From NCBI GenBank assembly GCA_017591395.1, contig WEDG01000839.1:1-64000 (forward strand): 64,000 nucleotides of DNA, in the 5' to 3' direction. The position numbers and the translations under genes were made by a program. Origin of the DNA: Schistocephalus solidus. Its lineage: Eukaryota > Platyhelminthes > Cestoda > Diphyllobothriidea > Diphyllobothriidae. This document shows positions 32,601 to 42,740 of this stretch, piece by piece; the first letter of the stretch is position 1; the number at the start of each line of letters is the position of its first letter. The notes below the pieces were generated by a model that saw nothing but the letters and a program-made list of their open reading frames with translations, made no database searches and was not told the DNA's origin.

Positions 32601-35600
32601 AAACCGACTTTGTCTGAAATGTGAAATCAGCACCAATAAGAAATGGCAGGGATATCCCAGGCTATTTAAGAAAGAGTACCGAAATGGCTTAGGTACGTTC
32701 TTCGTCGGAGCTGATTCAGTGCCGTTATTCACCTGACATGACAGTTCGACCGTCGTAGTTCGACGATGTCCACCGTATGCTCTACACCATGGTGGTGCAG
32801 GGACGGTGACTTGCGCGTGGATTAGTTTTAAGTGATAGTAGCCTTCACTGGAGCTACCGCAATCGCTCCTCCTCCCCCCACCTGAGCCTGGTGTCATGAC
32901 AGAGTCAAGAAGACCGGAGCTGGGAGAGGGCGCAGGTGGCTGGCGCGGCCAGGGTTCCTAGGCCCTAGTCGTGCCACCACACCCTCATGCCGGCATTTGT
33001 TATGGGAGCGCAACCCGTATAACGCCTGCCGTACCCTGATGTGGCCCCCATGCTGGTGTAACGCATCTAACACGTGGCCGGTTTAGAGGGCACCCGTTAT
33101 TCACCTAGAGCTGTCGAAGAGGACGTCATTGCAAAATCTGGCTCGACACTGTTTCCAAGGCATGAAAATGAATCTTCGACCTTCGGTATTCGGCCTCAGT
33201 CGCTGGCGAAGAGAATGGGTCAAGTTGTCCGCATCCAATATCGCAGATTGTTATGCGTGGAGAGGTACAATACATGACATCCTCGAGGACGATCGTAACA
33301 AGTACATCAACGAAAACTCACAGATTTGTTATCAGTCCAAGGAGGGGCGCAAAATTCTGGGAGAAATGCACGTAGACTACAGATGCATCAGTAAGCATAT
33401 ACATTTGGATGCAGCATACAGCACCTCTGAGGACAAGTGAAAACAGACACGACCAACCCCGGCCGCATAATGAAATTCACTGAACACTTATTCGCACAAG
33501 CCCTGGTGGCTACCGAATCTTTCGTCAGTTAAAGTTTAGAAGTCAACTGTTTTTGTACCTCGCCCATACGGCTGACGACGAGTCTAAGAACTATTCGCGA
33601 AAATCGATGCAGTAAACGAGTTTTCCAATCCCAGAGAACGCACGGGGAGACGCGTCTGTCTGTTCGACTTTGTAGTTCATGCCACCTTTAGTTTAAACGT
33701 CTGGCAGGAAGATATGAGCTACCATGATCGGGTACACATCTGCAACCACGAAACACGACCACGTTTATTTTTAGGCTCATTTACAAGTTTACGCCAGCTT
33801 CCTTCGCGGCGACAGCTGCAACAAGGCAGGTTTGATTTGTGGGATGAAGCTCATTAGCGCCGCCATGTCAGTGTAGCACGGCCTGGGAGTATTCTGCCAA
33901 CGAATTTTATAGAACCGAGTTTTCTATGTAAGTGGACAGAGAACATATCTCTTATGAAGGTCGAAAACGAAATCGAAGAAATCACCTTGCCCACTAATTA
34001 GGAATGACTTGGTTCTTTTTTCCGACAGTAAGGTTTGAGTAACGGCGGTTGTTTTATGCAGCATAATCGCCCGCAACGGACGATGGTGGACAGATCAAAC
34101 CCACAGGAAAGTTCGAGGAAAGATTGCTCACAACAGGTTTGGTACTGGTTAACACTTTTAAGGTATCCGCTGAGAGCCGTATCGAGTAGCTATCCGCGCG
34201 TCGAAGTAAAAGTGGAAGCGATTGGTTAAGACCCCTGCAAAGATATTAGTGAGAGGTTTCATGAACCATAATTATTACTCGGCTGTGCCTGATGGGTGAG
34301 GCAAATGGATGGCTAGTTCCATTTGAAAACCAGATGCAGTTTCACAGCAGAAACGCGTTTGAGATCCAGAGCAGTTTTGCGATAGAAAACACTCAGCCCA
34401 AGTTGTAAAGAGCACACAGTGCACAACTTCGGAGTAAAAGTCGAGACAGGAGCCAGCAAACTACTTAATACCGTTTATCCAGTCGATTTCACCAAAGATC
34501 CTGCTGTAGTGGTGACCCCCCTACAACAGAAGAGCGCCTTCCGATTGGTATTTCGAATTTCGCTTTGCGTTATCTCACGTGGCGTTTGTCTTATTGAGGC
34601 AGTAAATATGTTAGACACCCAAATGGAAGCTTGAGGAAGTGGAAGAAGAGGTGGTATGGTCAGCATTTCACTTTCTTGTAGATCACACTTGTTCAACAAC
34701 AGTCTAGACTGTATCAAAGCTCTTATAAGGTAAAGCACACACCGCAGCAGCAGTGCATAAGTTTAAATTGACTCGACCTCTAAGATTGATTGCAACACGT
34801 TGACCAGTGCTGCAGATACTGATGAAATGGCCAGCACACAGAAACGAAATTCCTCGAGTAATTACTCGAAAAGTGTACCTCAGAGGCAGGAAACGTACAT
34901 ATTGCATGATAAAAACGTCCTGAATAGATGCGGTGCTTATACAATTACCACGAAACTGATTGGCGGATGTGAAAAAGCGCCATCGCGCGAATGAAACTGG
35001 GGGACGTGTAGTTTTATAATAATGAAAAGGCCTGGGATGATTTGCGTTCTTTGGGTCGGGACTAAACCAAGAGGTGATGGTAGCGAGGACGTGTTTTAAT
35101 GACGAGGCATGATCGTTATGCCAAAATTAATAGAACTTCGAAAAGTTGTATACGGTTTGCCAGACCTCAAGCCGTATGCTGGTGAAATTTGCTCTGCCAC
35201 TCACATATTACTACTCAACCAACAATACGGGGAGCATAAATCAACGGCTGAAAGAGGTTGAGCAGAAACTTTTCTCAACTATAAGAGACTTCTCTGAAGG
35301 TGGGTCAAATACATGCTAAAATATCCCCTAAAACAGTTAAATGCAACATAGTATCACTTATTAAACTTCCTTGCCTACGCACTTCTGTTATGATAGATGG
35401 AAGTGATAACCACTTTACTCACCTTTAATACCCGACTTTGATATCAAAGCATAAATGTACACTCATAATTTAGTATGCTACGTCCTTAAGACGGCAGATC
35501 CGGACAGTTTGTTCAAATATTCAGTAACAAAGAGCAAATAATTAGACTTCGGAACAAAGAAAAAAGCACTCAATGCAAATGCTTGATTCAGTTGCCAGAC

Positions 35601-37056
35601 CGAAGATAAATAAAAAAAGATATAAATAATACCGATAAAACTAACCTGGACGTGAAAAGAAGTCAGTAATTATATCTAGCTGCTTGGCAACGACGGATGG
35701 AATGTCGGACAATTGTAAAATGTCAGTTAGTATAGCACTCAAAATCTACAAAATAAGCGAAACCGTGCCGGAGAACCTGACGCATTCCAATTGTCAACTG
35801 GTAACCGGAGACTTCGATACAGTTCTCACCAGCGAGTCGCTCCTTTCGAAAACGAGAGAGGAGTTCGCGCTTGGAGCCCACGCCATACATCAGAAGGTTA
35901 AATCCTGCTCTGGAACGAAATAGTACATGACACAGTTAGAAGTTTCCCGTTCAGAAAACACAACTTGTGCAGTATTCCGGAAAACACTCAATATACCACA
36001 TCTACCAACACAGAGAAGACCTAAAAGAACAACCCCCAATAGAGTTGGCGCTCACAAGCCAGACAATCCTGCTAAAACTGAGAAAAACGAACAGAAAGCG
36101 GAATAAGAACAACTTAATCAGTATTATGCTGAACCGACATCCGAAGAAAAGATAAAACCTATCATAGGGGAGAGAAAATAGACATTAATTCCAAAACATC
36201 TTAAATTATATTCTGAACAACAGAGGAACTTGATGAGATTACCGTTGGCACAATCGAAAAAAGGTTTTGTGGAAGTCAATCAACCCACTGGTTAAATGCG
36301 TGTGCGAAAAGCCCAGAAATACTTGTATTGAAAATATTCAAACCACAGAAACCACAAACAGCGTTTAGGGGTTCTGACCAATTGACTAATCTGTCCAAAA
36401 TTACGTATTAGAACAAACTCTGGTTGCAATTGCTGAATTTCGAGTAAATTAAAATGCTTTCTCAGCATAGTTGCAATTCTTTCAAGATCTGTAAACAGAA
36501 CCATTGAAAAACAGAGCAGCGCAATGAAAGAAAATAGTGTCATACAACTAGGAGCCAGATTATGCAAAACGATGGAAAAGTTCACTTCATCTGAGGTGTT
36601 TGAATGAATATTGAAATAATGAACTACCAACCGCATAATCACCAAACACGCAACTCCGAGTAATTTTGCTGAGAAAGTGGTCAAACAGAAGTCATTACTT
36701 GCCATGAATATCAGTGCAGGAACGAGGTAAAGCTAGTCAAGGCCAGTGACGGAGAGCAATCAAGTATCTTGGAATGCATTTGAAGGAGTAAAAAACAAGA
36801 AAGTATCAATAATCGCTACTCAGACTCACCTTAAGTATGTAAGCCATTTCGGAAATAGAAATGTAATAATCTCAGCCTGTCGGCGTTTTATTAATCCGGT
36901 CCATGAAGGTTTGAAATTAGAAAGAATCGATTCGAAAGTTTCTGGATCAGGGAGTCCTTTTCCATCGACCGTTCTCAGTTTAGCCAGGGTTCTCTTGCTT
37001 GTCCTTGTTGCGGCTCCGGACGCATGTTGCATGAAGTAATCGTCCACAGCATTAGT
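26600..37056 (-). CDS. ORC2: ORC2, origin recognition complex subunit 2 (gene span, seven exons)
   Basis: ORC2 is a core subunit of the nuclear six-subunit complex that marks replication origins and helps load the MCM helicase. Seven minus-strand exons chain in phase: 37056-36830, 35909-35777, 35745-35646, 29097-28948, 27908-27577, 27467-27343 and 26686-26600. Together they give about 380 residues matching the animal ORC2 core: the '[16 protein letters not shown]' P-loop-like region, the '[10 protein letters not shown]' and '[12 protein letters not shown]' strands of the AAA+-like fold, the 'FSWLWED' motif, and the C-terminal winged helix with '[20 protein letters not shown]'. The N-terminal part expected upstream of 37056 was not found. 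The longest intron (35645-29098) holds an antisense RTE-like LINE. One exon has a frameshift. Identification rests on recalled family sequence and is strong. Confidence 0.93.
27343..27467 (-). CDS. ORC2: ORC2 winged-helix exon
   Basis: 125 bases between 'ttattctagcag' and TCAAAA|gtaagt. '[20 protein letters not shown]' and '[15 protein letters not shown]' are the most conserved block of the ORC2 C-terminal winged helix, which contacts DNA and MCM. Enters in phase 1, leaves in phase 0. Confidence 0.95.
27577..27908 (-). CDS. ORC2: ORC2 exon with internal frameshift
   Basis: 332 bases between 'tattcccttag' and CCTG|gtaggt. The first part reads '[20 protein letters not shown]' and '[12 protein letters not shown]', matching the family's 'FNWLWYETTTYSPY..ETSYENS' region. 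The second part, one frame off, reads '[20 protein letters not shown]' and '[16 protein letters not shown]'. The switch must lie within about 27741-27770, between the stop of one frame and the last stop of the other. One missing base (or two extra) explains it, and GGG/AAA runs lie there. The border phases on both sides are correct, which argues for a sequencing indel or a very recent mutation rather than old decay. Confidence 0.88.
28948..29097 (-). CDS. ORC2: ORC2 exon, AAA+-like core
   Basis: 150 bases between 'tttgattcccccag' and CTATAT|gtaagc. '[20 protein letters not shown]' and '[14 protein letters not shown]' match the strand with the Walker B-like position and the following strand of the ORC2 core. 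Enters in phase 1 and leaves in phase 1, fitting the flanking exons exactly. Confidence 0.93.
29330..29395 (-). repeat. Relic of the hammerhead-bearing repeat
   Basis: The plus strand 'accatttccggcttattaac' and its flanks are a mutated version of the block at 57691-57738. GAAA is kept, but the CTGATGA core is lost. It lies in an ORC2 intron. Confidence 0.45.
29396..29985. other. ORC2 intron, no recognised feature
   Basis: Minus-strand open frames (29473-29676, 29607-29852) have no ORC2 similarity and no clear splice borders. Confidence 0.4.
30430..31180 (+). pseudogene. RTE-like endonuclease domain
   Basis: 'VLDAGM'/'[12 protein letters not shown]' begins the APE-like endonuclease. Then come '[20 protein letters not shown]' with the catalytic glutamate, '[20 protein letters not shown]' and '[16 protein letters not shown]' up to a stop at about 30843. 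After frame changes, '[20 protein letters not shown]' and '[13 protein letters not shown]' (30982-31120) supply the C-terminal half. The enzyme would nick target DNA; this copy is dead. Confidence 0.85.
31520..32520 (+). pseudogene. RTE-like reverse transcriptase
   Basis: Across three frames: '[20 protein letters not shown]' (31765-31845), '[20 protein letters not shown]' (31860-31930), '[20 protein letters not shown]', '[17 protein letters not shown]' (palm block A with the catalytic aspartate replaced by glutamate), '[20 protein letters not shown]' and '[20 protein letters not shown]' to about 32440. The YADD block is not recognisable. Stops and shifts occur throughout. Confidence 0.85.
32640..33070. 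repeat. GC-rich insert splitting the RTE-like element
   Basis: About 430 bases with no RT similarity separate the RT core from its own C-terminal segment. The block is GC-rich and includes a pyrimidine-rich 'cctcctccccccacc' stretch. It probably represents a later insertion of another repeat family, but I cannot name it from the sequence alone. Confidence 0.45.
33311..35645. other. ORC2 intron remainder
   Basis: No supported feature. Scattered short open frames on both strands (34035-34229, 34419-34634, 34475-34738) lack family signatures. Confidence 0.4.
35646..35745 (-). CDS. ORC2: ORC2 exon downstream of a 31-base intron
   Basis: Begins after 'cgcttattttgtag' and ends GTCCAG|gttagt. '[14 protein letters not shown]' and '[14 protein letters not shown]' match the helices after the family's 'NGFFPGISVKS'. 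Leaves in phase 1, joining the exon at 29097 in phase. Confidence 0.88.
35777..35909 (-). CDS. ORC2: ORC2 exon with P-loop-like motif
   Basis: After acceptor 'atttcgttccag', the reading '[20 protein letters not shown]' then '[15 protein letters not shown]' matches the ORC2 'GFNIVLYGLGSKRDLLERF' region, the degenerate nucleotide-binding loop. Enters in phase 2 and leaves in phase 0 at CAG|gttctc. The following intron (35776-35746) is only 31 bases. Confidence 0.92.
36830..37056 (-). CDS. ORC2: ORC2 exon, start of conserved region
   Basis: 227 bases between 'ggtttacttctcctaaag' and TTAAG|gtgagt. '[20 protein letters not shown]', '[10 protein letters not shown]' and 'FPKWLTYL' correspond to the segment preceding the AAA+-like core, where other animals have 'YYFEAHSS..TSDRTLQKL' and end in a 'FHKWMLQL'-like helix. 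Phase 0 in, 2 out. Earlier exons must exist but are not recognised. Confidence 0.88.
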
Positions 37057-39020
37057 CTTTAGGAGAAGTAAACCAACACAACATATACCTCGGAGGTTGC
37101 AAAAGTCCTTTTAGGCGTTAAGGAAACTTCACGTTTGGACAGTTTAGCAGGTTTCCTGTCAACTATTGCATAAAGAAAATAAAGGCGCTGTAAGAAAAAG
37201 GCAAGGCACATAGTCTGCTATAAAAACTAAAATATACCGGCAGCTGATAAACAGTCGCTTGTGAAGCATAAACTGAAATCGCAGATATAACACCCATAAG
37301 TCTGGATGGGTGGAAACACCCACGGGAAAAGCCGCAATCAGCAGAAGTCGTGAGGCATTTTAAAACGATAGAGTTACGGTTTACAGTAATGAGATAGATA
37401 AAAATAAAAGGAATAGAGTCCATCGCATTAGAGCGGCAAGTAGTTGGGTATAAAAGTAGCCCAGCCTAAAGACAATTGACTCGAGTTCAGATTTTGCGTA
37501 TTGCCGAATGAGATTTCAGATTCATTTGGCTAAAAATGCCACATAAGATAGTCAGCAGTCTAGTGTCAGTGTTTTTAACTGTCATCTTACGTATTAAAAA
37601 TTCCTGATGTAAAAAACGCTTTGTCATTACTCGATAGGGAATGACGCACCTCACTCTGGACAGCTAACCGCTATCCAATATAGTAGGTGCAACTACTAGC
37701 CTGAAAGTCACAATAACAAAAAAATTAAACAAGTAACGGAGTCTAATATCACAAAAGGCAACATCCATTGATTTATTTTAAAATATGTGCGCCACTTTTG
37801 CAACAGACTTTCATAGCTTGACAACAAAAAAACAAAGAAAACGATTCTAATTAGGATCAGCATTAATGTAACGCATCACTGTGTAAGTCGCAGAGTGGAA
37901 CATGAGTGGACAGGAATTAGATTTGCGGCATCGATTATAGAGCAACTTAATCATAGTGCGACTTTGTCAACAAAATGCAACTTGTTGACATACATGGTAT
38001 ACAAAAACCGAAACAAGCAATAGAATGTTATTTTAAATACAGTTTAAATACAACCAAGTTATACCGGATTGGGCTCTTTGACGGTACTGCTGTGACTTAG
38101 ATTCACTAGAAGTATGAGAGGCCACAGCTAAAAAGTCAACCAAAAGAAAGCACACAACCTTTAAGCAACATGGCCTTTGAACTCGGAACATTAGTACGTC
38201 TTGAGAAGCCACGAGGGGAGTCACTCTCAACCGGCGGGGAAATATCCATTTCTTGGGATATATTTAAGCGAAACAATCCGCAATACCTGAGAGTGCTCCG
38301 ATAAGGTTGTTGGGACAGCCCTCCAGCATATTGTGTGAACTGCGCGCTTCTGTTATTTTTGTAGTATTCGGCGCAGGCAAACACGGAGTACCTTTCAGAG
38401 CTGTTCTAACTTCTCAGTGTCAGACGGCTCGGAATTTCTAATTTTGGTCTAAAACACTGTCCCTTGAATTGAGTATGTCTAGGTCTAGATTTTCGACCAT
38501 AACTTTCAGCGAAACTATCTGTGTGCTCCGGCAAGTTGCAATGAGGTCACAAGTTTAAGATCATTACCGTACAAGTGTATGTTTCTCAATAATCTTCTAC
38601 CAGAGACGGACCTCGTTTTTCTACCTGCTGTAACTTAACTAATCTAGGATGAAACAGAACAAGTAACTGGGCTGAAATATTGGTTCAAACACATTAAGAA
38701 GTTGTTCAGTTTGATATGTATGTTATGTGAAGGAGTACACGTGAACTGTATCCATAGGATTAACACTGGACGTCACTGTAAGCCAACCCACTATGGAATT
38801 TAAATAGAACAATTTACACCGTCGTTGTGTCAGCCTACAAGAAGAGTTCCACCGCCGTGTAAGACAGAAAACACTACTGTCAGAAGGCCCAAATTTACTG
38901 GAGGATCGCCAGTTTTTGTCGCATGCGATGTAGTAACTCATGTTATTAATTCCAGGTTGTTAGCATCGCAGAACGCGGGTGCAAAAAAGCCGACAAATTG
39001 ACGATATTGAGTGCGTAAGA
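37057..39020. other. Upstream of the recognised ORC2 exons
   Basis: Should contain the ORC2 N-terminal exons or promoter if the gene is complete, but nothing matches. The ORC2 N-terminus is poorly conserved, so it would be hard to see. Confidence 0.3.
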
Positions 39021-39033
39021 AACGGTTCTGGCC

Positions 39034-39282
39034 CGGTTCTTTGGCCTCCCTCAGGTGCACAAGGAAGGCACTGATCTCCAACCCATCGTACCACTCAAAG
39101 GTGATCCAACGTATGGACTAGCAACATGGCTTTTTCTGCGTCCCAAAATATTGACAGCTGATTTAGAAACTACGACCCCTTCTTCAAAACAATTTTTGGC
39201 GAAAATTGAAGGTGTAGATTTTCTGCCAAATAAGTTCATGATATCTTTTGATACCACGTCCCTCCTTTCTTCTATCCACTAG
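39034..39282 (+). pseudogene. Penelope-like element RT fragment
   Basis: The open reading 'RFFGLPQVHKEGTDLQPIVP', 'GDPTYGLATWLF' then 'FLAKIEGVDFLPNKFMISFD' and 'TTSLLSSIH' is the N-terminal part of the RT palm of Penelope-like elements (family pattern: GLPKVHK..LRPIVS, then MVSFDVVSLFTSIP). It stops at 39280-39282 directly after the first catalytic-aspartate block (SFD). No GIY-YIG endonuclease is seen nearby. Confidence 0.8.
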
Positions 39283-39434
39283 ACGAAGCCAAAGCTGCAT
39301 TATGAATTCCATGTAACAAGTAATGGAAAATGAGGTAACAGACTTAATGTTAATAATAGTAATAATAGTTGTATTTAATACCGGTTTACAGGTATTATTA
39401 GACGAAATTTGCAGTAAGGATCAAGCTGGTATTG

Positions 39435-39510
39435 AAAAAGCCTCCTGAATATATATCCCCATTATTGTTTTTCGTATCAGTATGTTATTCAGGAGAAAAA
39501 CTGCTGCCTG
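39435..39510 (-). promoter_or_regulatory. ENE-like stem, decayed
   Basis: Minus strand: CAG, T5 (39500-39496), CTCCTGAATA (39495-39486), loop, TATTCAGGAG (39451-39442), GC, T5 (39439-39435). The upper helix is extended to 10 perfect pairs, but the lower helix is no longer complementary. Confidence 0.45.
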
Positions 39511-40315
39511 CGGGATGATAGAATTTAAGATCGGGGAAGGGCTTACACAATTTCACTTTGTTTTCAGTTTCTCTGTCGATTTTAGGAACGAGGATTTCGC
39601 TCCAGGCAAGAATGCATAAATGGATGGTTGCTCGCTGTCTGCCGAAGAAGTCACCGGATGCAGGCTGCAGAGACGGCACCAGCGCTCTCAAGTAAGACCA
39701 TGGATCAGGCTCAATACCACACACTCCGCCGAACCAGAAAACCGATTCTACCGTGTCGGCAACCCGAAGTCTTGGAAGCTGTTCTGAATGCCAAAAACTA
39801 GCAATAGTTCTTTTAAACAAGGAATAACTTCGCAGGATTTTTGTATTCTGGGGTAGTTTATTCCACATGGCTATGGCGCTTACCGAAAATAACCGACGAT
39901 ACCTATCTGTGTGAGCTAATGGAAGAAACAAAAAGACACTGCGATGACTGCTGCACCGAGAGTGGTCACGCTGCCTCAGAGTGGTAAGGGGATTAAATGT
40001 ATGACTATTCAAAAGATTAAACCGTAAAAGGAGTTCCTTCTGTAATCGACGAAACCATAAGGGATCAGTGTTTTTAAGCCCAAAGCGTTCTTGATATGTC
40101 AGATTACGGTGCTCCGACGATACAACTTTTTTAGTAACGAAGTGCTGGACGTATTCTTTTTTCGTCCGTTCACTAGCGCGCAGAAGGCTAAATAGAAACG
40201 AGTAGTATTCCAAGCCAGACCTAACGTACATTTTATAAAGGCGGAGTCTAATATCGATAGTTTTGAAATTTCGTAGGATCAATGCGGTAGTTCGGCGTGC
40301 TTTGGAGACAATCAA
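39485..40315 (-). pseudogene. RT C-terminal domain remnant
   Basis: A 276-codon open stretch: 'IDIRLRLYKMYVRSGLEYYS', 'KEYVQHFVTKKVVSSEHRNL' and 'SVSAIAMWNKLPQ' are the conserved C-terminal landmarks. The final 80 or so codons run into what is 3' UTR in relatives, so the true protein end lies upstream. No catalytic core in frame. Confidence 0.8.
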
Positions 40316-40880
40316 GGCACAATGCTCTGAAAGATTAAGACAGTTGGAATATGATATTCACAGATCCATAACAACGCCAGGCACATTTAGGTCATGGCCA
40401 TCTATGCTTAGTTGAGGCTGATGGTCGTCGCCAACAACCATCACGGATCAATTGCGCCCAGAAAGGGAAAGGCGCCATGTGCAGCAGCACTGGACAAAGG
40501 CCTTAAGGTCGTTTATAATAGTTCAACCACGGTGTCGCGATTTGCCGGCTTGCATCGATAGACAACTTTTACATCGTTGATATATATAAAGGGCCTACCA
40601 TTCCAAAATAAACCTGGTACATAATTGAAAAAAAGACAAAATAAGAGCGGGCCAAGCACACTACTCCCTGGGTAGCTCCACTCCGCATCCGTGCGAGATT
40701 GGAGATAACATCGGAGATCTTAACATGTTGTGTGCGGAAGCTCAGGTAAGAACATGTAATGTTCAGAAGTTTTCCACATATACCAAAAGAGGAGAGTTTT
40801 AGGAGAAGAAGGGCATGGGCAACAAGATCAAAGGCCCAGGTAAAATGGAAATAGAATATGTAACGTGCAAAACCATTGTC

Positions 40881-42589
40881 CCTAGATTGTAGAACGTTAT
40901 CAAATAAATAGGGCTAACATGTATCACAGGACCTTGTTTTGAGTAACCCATGCTAGGCCGTAATTAGTAAGTTACTATTGGTTAAGTGATGCATCATTTG
41001 GAATATTACAGAACATAACAGTATGTTTGCGTTTTATCCGTTTTAAGGTTTCTGAGCTAATTATTCCAATGACTTGAAAGGCCTACGGGATAACTGTGAG
41101 GGAGGTACTGTTCATAGTTCTATGTTGCGGGAAATCTATTTTTTCGTCAGACGACGACAGATTATTGCAGGACGAAGTGTATGCTCGTGCAACCAAAGGA
41201 TCAAGAGGTTCAAGATGTCCCAAAAGTATTTTTGAGTTAATAATATCTGAAGAGGACTGCGAGGTCTCGCATATGCCAGATATGTCTCCTCCCATTATTC
41301 TTTTACTCAAAAATGGAGGGGAAGCTGCAAGATTGCGTAATTTTACGAGTCGCTTGCGTAATATCGTAAACTACTAGACGGAATTTCGGTTTACTTATAG
41401 TTAACAATCGACAACACTACACTTACAAAGCTAAGTTCATACAGTAAATAGAAAACGACAAGCCGGCAAAGATTCAAACAGCACTTTCGCAAAGTACAAC
41501 TAATGTACCCAATTGATTATTTGGGCCAGCAAAAATAATATGGGGCAGTAAAAAGAACTTCTTTAGACTAACAATTAATAGAAAGTTCACTGTTACGGCC
41601 AAGAAATATGATAAAAATAAACGCTTCACTTATCGTTAAGAATCGGTACGCGCGCCCTTGACCTTGAAAATGTTATCTCTCTTCACTCACCCGTGCATTC
41701 GAGGATAAGTCTTTCGCTGTTTACTGAAGATTTTCATGAGGTTTGGAATGAAGTGTGTCCATGAAACCGAGTATCCAACCGATTAACAATCTATCCAAAA
41801 GAAAAAATGTATTCCACGCCCGTCTACTGAAACATAGTTAATAGACATGTATTATAAATTAAGTCCACTGGGCAGCCACAGGAGACATCCCCGGCCGCCT
41901 TTCTTACCTTAGTTGCTAATTTACTTAACGATTCAGTTTGAATTATCCAAGCTTCATTGTCCCTTCTACACTTGTTCGCATATTTAATGGAAATTATTTA
42001 ATGGGTCGATTTCCTCTGCTTTAATAAGTGCTGGGATTATGTTACATGGCACTTGATGTCTATGATCATTCGAGTTACATTTCATCCTCCCCGCCTGGCA
42101 CCCCACTGGTTTCCGATGCAATTTGTTAACCTTTTCCCAATACGCCCGACCTGGTACACCTACACCCTGAATCCGCCAACTTCTCATATGAGCAGGTGGG
42201 TCCTAATGTCAACTTAAATCGTCCGGATACAACGGTTTTGTGGAATGGATGGTAAACCGTTATGTCAGGCAAACATATTATAGCATAAGAAAATATTGAC
42301 TTGTAATGACCATTCCCTAGAAATCTGTGCGTGAGGGCGTGCTGCTCAACCCATGCATGTCTGCTGTTTGAATGACCTACGGGCAGGACTGAGTTTCCAC
42401 GGGTTGACGCATAACAGTGTACTTACTATGAGGCTGACAAGACAACATAGGAGCATGGGGAGTAGATTAGAATTGATTAATTAGTACCAGTTGCAACATA
42501 TATCCGAAAATGCATAGTAAAATTGTCTTACCTCACGGAAATTCGTTGCTGTATGATTTATCCTTACTTGGGTCCGGCAAGTGAACTAT
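40881..42589. other. Interval with one weak exon candidate
   Basis: On the minus strand 41305-41105 reads 'GGDISGICETSQSSSDIINS' and 'LEPLDPLVARAYTSS' after acceptor 'ctccatttttgag'. The donor is uncertain, and the plus strand is also open. Otherwise nothing is recognised. Confidence 0.3.
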
Positions 42590-42740
42590 TTCGATAGGGT
42601 AGGGTTATAATTAACTCTCACATTGCGATAAATTGGAGTGAGATAAGGGTTCAGTTAGGATTTAGGTTATGGTTAGATTTACGGTTACGTATACTGTCAA
42701 GTTTAAGGTTGTGGTTTAGGTTAGGGTCAGTATTACAGTG
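42590..42740 (+). repeat. Degenerate telomere-like tract
   Basis: Repeated variants of TTAGGG/TTTAGG ('ggtagggttataatt', 'ggatttaggttatgg', 'tttaggttagggtcag') on the plus strand, interspersed with mutated units. Flatworm telomeres are TTAGGG, so this is probably an old interstitial telomeric or related satellite tract. Confidence 0.5.

Larger units (their letters stand above)
29985..33310 (+). mobile_element. RTE-like LINE, antisense in ORC2 intron
   Basis: The order is: GC-rich 5' region (29985-30420), endonuclease (30430-31180), linker, reverse transcriptase (31520-32520), a foreign insert (about 32640-33070), and the element's C-terminal segment (33130-33290: '[20 protein letters not shown]', '[10 protein letters not shown]'). 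It is inserted opposite to ORC2 transcription in its 6.5-kb intron. All reading frames carry stops or shifts. Confidence 0.85.
39425..40880 (-). mobile_element. CR1-like LINE copy
   Basis: On the minus strand a decayed palm region (about 40720-40560, 'PFIYINDVKVVYRCKP' in place of the FADD block) is followed by a long open RT C-terminus (40315-39485) and a 3' UTR with a decayed U-tract stem (39510-39435). Same family as the fragments at 12.99-13.2 kb and 14.9-15.8 kb. Confidence 0.85.

Noticed and set aside
36292..36705. Minus-strand 137-codon open frame with two hydrophobic segments
   Set aside because: It lies in an ORC2 intron, its only good acceptor does not match the phase of the preceding exon, and no family is recognisable. 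Open frames of this size occur by chance elsewhere in the window.
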